Shown here one piece after another: positions 62,528 to 64,000 of a DNA stretch of 64,000 nt. Each line of letters opens with the position of its first letter. Position 1 is the first letter of the stretch. The position numbers and the translations under genes are program-made. Source of the DNA: Arthrobacter sp. (GTDB lineage Bacteria > Actinomycetota > Actinomycetes > Actinomycetales > Micrococcaceae); NCBI GenBank assembly GCA_023264815.1, contig JAHFUZ010000007.1, positions 1-64,000 of the forward strand, written 5' to 3'. The notes below the pieces were generated by a model. It saw only the letters and a program-made list of their open reading frames with translations. It was not told the DNA's origin and searched no databases.

Positions 62528-63425
62528 CGTCCCGCCCGCAGCCACCGCCGGCGGCCCTGCTGATGATGAGGCCGGCGTCCTGGCGGGCCGGCGCGTCCTG
62601 ATCACCAGGAGTGCTGACCGCGCCGGGCCGCTGGCCTCCCTGCTCAGCGGCCTGGGGGCCGAACCGCTGGTGCTGCCGCTCATTGACTTCGAACGGGCCG
62701 CGGACCAGCGCTCCCTTGATGCTGCCCTTGACGCGCTGGCCGCCGGTGACTTCGACTGGCTGGTGGTCAGCAGCATCACCACCGTACGCGTGCTCGTGGA
62801 AAAGGCGGCCGAGCGCGGAACCACGCCCGCGGCGCTGGTGCCCGCCGGAACGCGTGTGGCCACCATCGGACCGTCCTCACGGCGGATCCTGGAAGCTGTT
62901 GGCATCCCCGTGGCGCTGGCCCCCGTGGACACCCAGTCCGCCGAAGGCCTCGTGGAGCTCTGGACCGAAGAATGCGCGCACGTCCTGCTGCCGCAGGCGG
63001 ACATCGCTGCCCCCGGACTGCGTGAGGGACTCGCTGCCCGTGGCTCTGCCGTCACGGCCGTCGTTGCCTACCACACCGTGGATTTCCCGGCCCGGCCGGA
63101 ACTGCGCCTGGACGCGGAACTGCCTGCCGCCGTCGAACCTTCCCCGCACGCAGTGCCCCGGGAGCTGAGCGCGCAGCTCGCCAGGGAAGAGCTCGACGCC
63201 GGGACGCTCGACGCCGTGGTGGCCGCATCTCCCAGCGCCGCGCGCCGGATCGCAGCGACATTGCTGCCGCTGGGCAGCTGCCGCTTCATCGCCATTGGAC
63301 GCCCGACGGCGGCTGAAGCAGCAACGCTGGGCATCCCGGTGGCCGCCACCGCCCAGACACCCACCCCGGACGGCATCGTGGCCGCCCTGGGCACCGTATT
63401 CGCCAACGAAGGGACAACCCGATGA
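62514..63425 (+). CDS. hemD: Uroporphyrinogen-III synthase
   Basis: The product is about 303 residues if started at TTG 62514, which overlaps hemC; no ATG or GTG lies between there and the first conserved strand (G-R-R-V-L-I-T-R-S-A-D-R-A-G-P-L-A). The protein has the two-domain HemD fold with weak sequence conservation: S-S-I-T-T-V-R-V-L near residue 85, the interdomain L-L-P-Q-A-D, A-S-P-S-A-A-R-R near 240 and I-G-R-P-T-A-E-A near 262. It closes hydroxymethylbilane with D-ring inversion. It overlaps hemB by ATGA. Confidence 0.87.
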   Translation: MPHPDVPPAATAGGPADDEAGVLAGRRVLITRSADRAGPLASLLSGLGAEPLVLPLIDFERAADQRSLDAALDALAAGDFDWLVVSSITTVRVLVEKAAERGTTPAALVPAGTRVATIGPSSRRILEAVGIPVALAPVDTQSAEGLVELWTEECAHVLLPQADIAAPGLREGLAARGSAVTAVVAYHTVDFPARPELRLDAELPAAVEPSPHAVPRELSAQLAREELDAGTLDAVVAASPSAARRIAATLLPLGSCRFIAIGRPTAAEAATLGIPVAATAQTPTPDGIVAALGTVFANEGTTR

Positions 63426-64000
63426 GCTTTCCGAACCACCGCCCCCGCCGGCTCCGCACCACCCCCGCCATGCGCCGGCTCACGGCCGAATACCGCCTGG
63501 CACCGGCGGACCTGATCCTGCCGGCGTTCATCCGCGAAGGTATCAGCGAGCCGGCCCCCATCACGTCCATGCCCGGAGTGGTGCAGCACACCACGGAAAC
63601 CCTCAAGCGCGCCGCCGCGGAGGCTGTGGAACTGGGAGTGGGCGGCATCATGCTGTTCGGCATTCCGGCGGTGCGGGATGCCCGCGGCACCGCCTCCCTG
63701 GACCCGGACGGCGTGCTGAACAAGGCCATCCGCGACGTCCGCGCCGAAGTGGGCGATGACCTGGTGATCATGGGCGACCTCTGCCTGGACGAATTCACTG
63801 ACCACGGCCATTGCGGCGTCCTGGACGCTGACGGGTATGTGGATAACGACGCCACCCTGGAGATCTACGGCCAGATGGCCGTCGCCCAGGCTGACGCCGG
63901 CGCGCACGTCCTGGGCCCGTCCGGCATGATGGACGGCCAGATCGCCGTCATCCGCCAGGCACTGGAGGAGTCCGGCCACAAGAACACCGCCATCCTCGCC
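63422..64000 (+). CDS. hemB: Delta-aminolevulinic acid dehydratase (partial, cut by window end)
   Basis: ATG 63422 overlaps the hemD stop; 193 codons are visible and the frame is open to the end. The start F-P-x-H-R-P-R-R-L-R and F-I-R-E-G-I near residue 36 are typical. The metal-site loop reads D-L-C121-L-D123-E-F-T-D-H-G-H-C131-G: two of the three zinc cysteines are present and the middle one is Asp, a mixed site. The catalytic lysines lie beyond the window. The enzyme makes porphobilinogen for HemC. Confidence 0.95.
   Translation, partial: MSFPNHRPRRLRTTPAMRRLTAEYRLAPADLILPAFIREGISEPAPITSMPGVVQHTTETLKRAAAEAVELGVGGIMLFGIPAVRDARGTASLDPDGVLNKAIRDVRAEVGDDLVIMGDLCLDEFTDHGHCGVLDADGYVDNDATLEIYGQMAVAQADAGAHVLGPSGMMDGQIAVIRQALEESGHKNTAILA

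Overview
The window is high-GC DNA from an actinobacterium. Gene content and order point to the Micrococcaceae (an Arthrobacter or Pseudarthrobacter type). The pointers are the actinobacterial forms of DapD, MoeZ, HemQ/ChdC and ferrochelatase, the small proteins DUF3107 and DUF3117, a SigE/anti-sigma/TatB locus, and many genes that appear to be transcribed leaderless. This assignment is an inference from recalled gene families; no database was searched.

Layout. 1-3.05 kb is an accessory patch. It holds the tail of an IS5-family transposase, a P-loop ATPase gene that seems to have lost its 5' end to that insertion, an ABC-exporter-like protein whose nucleotide-binding domain lacks a Walker A, and a decayed stretch. 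3.06-11.8 kb holds a luciferase-like oxidoreductase and a peptide (Opp/Dpp) ABC importer with two binding lipoproteins. 11.8-24.0 kb is core metabolism: an SGNH-hydrolase lipoprotein, typA, a 7Fe ferredoxin, dapC, gltA, galE, a TetR regulator, and dapD/dapE. 24.2-27.6 kb is a glutamate-type ABC importer. 27.7-37.7 kb is an envelope-stress and housekeeping block: LOG family protein, DivIVA-like protein, mannosyltransferase, DUF3117, O-methyltransferase, sigE, anti-sigma factor, tatB, mrp, DUF1003, an MgtE-like regulatory protein and a stress protein. 37.8-41.1 kb is a sugar ABC importer of LpqY-SugA-SugB type under a LacI-type operator. 41.3-48.1 kb holds aminopeptidase P, a PHP phosphoesterase, an orphan DNA methyltransferase, a DEAD-box helicase and an RNB nuclease. 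48.2-51.4 kb is thiamine synthesis (thiE divergent from a TPP riboswitch-thiO-thiS-thiG operon). 51.5-54.4 kb has a pterin dehydratase, DUF3107, a TetR regulator and MoeZ. 54.6-64.0 kb is the haem cluster: hemA, hemE, cgoX, chdC, cpfC, hemC, hemD and hemB (cut by the window end).

How the parts fit. dapC, dapD and dapE make diaminopimelate by the succinylase route. The haem genes form the coproporphyrin-dependent branch of Gram-positive bacteria; ChdC beside CpfC is the marker for it. The thiazole genes lack thiF, and MoeZ, an E1-like plus rhodanese protein 3 kb away, could supply sulfur activation. The stretch from typA to sugB follows the gene order I recall for Mycobacterium tuberculosis Rv1165-Rv1237, with htrA and sugC missing and the glutamate transporter and mannosyltransferase added.

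I found no tRNA, rRNA or CRISPR array. The least explained features are the dead ABC/P-loop pair at the left edge, a nested palindrome at 54.46-54.56 kb, the orphan methyltransferase, and a palindrome just upstream of chdC.
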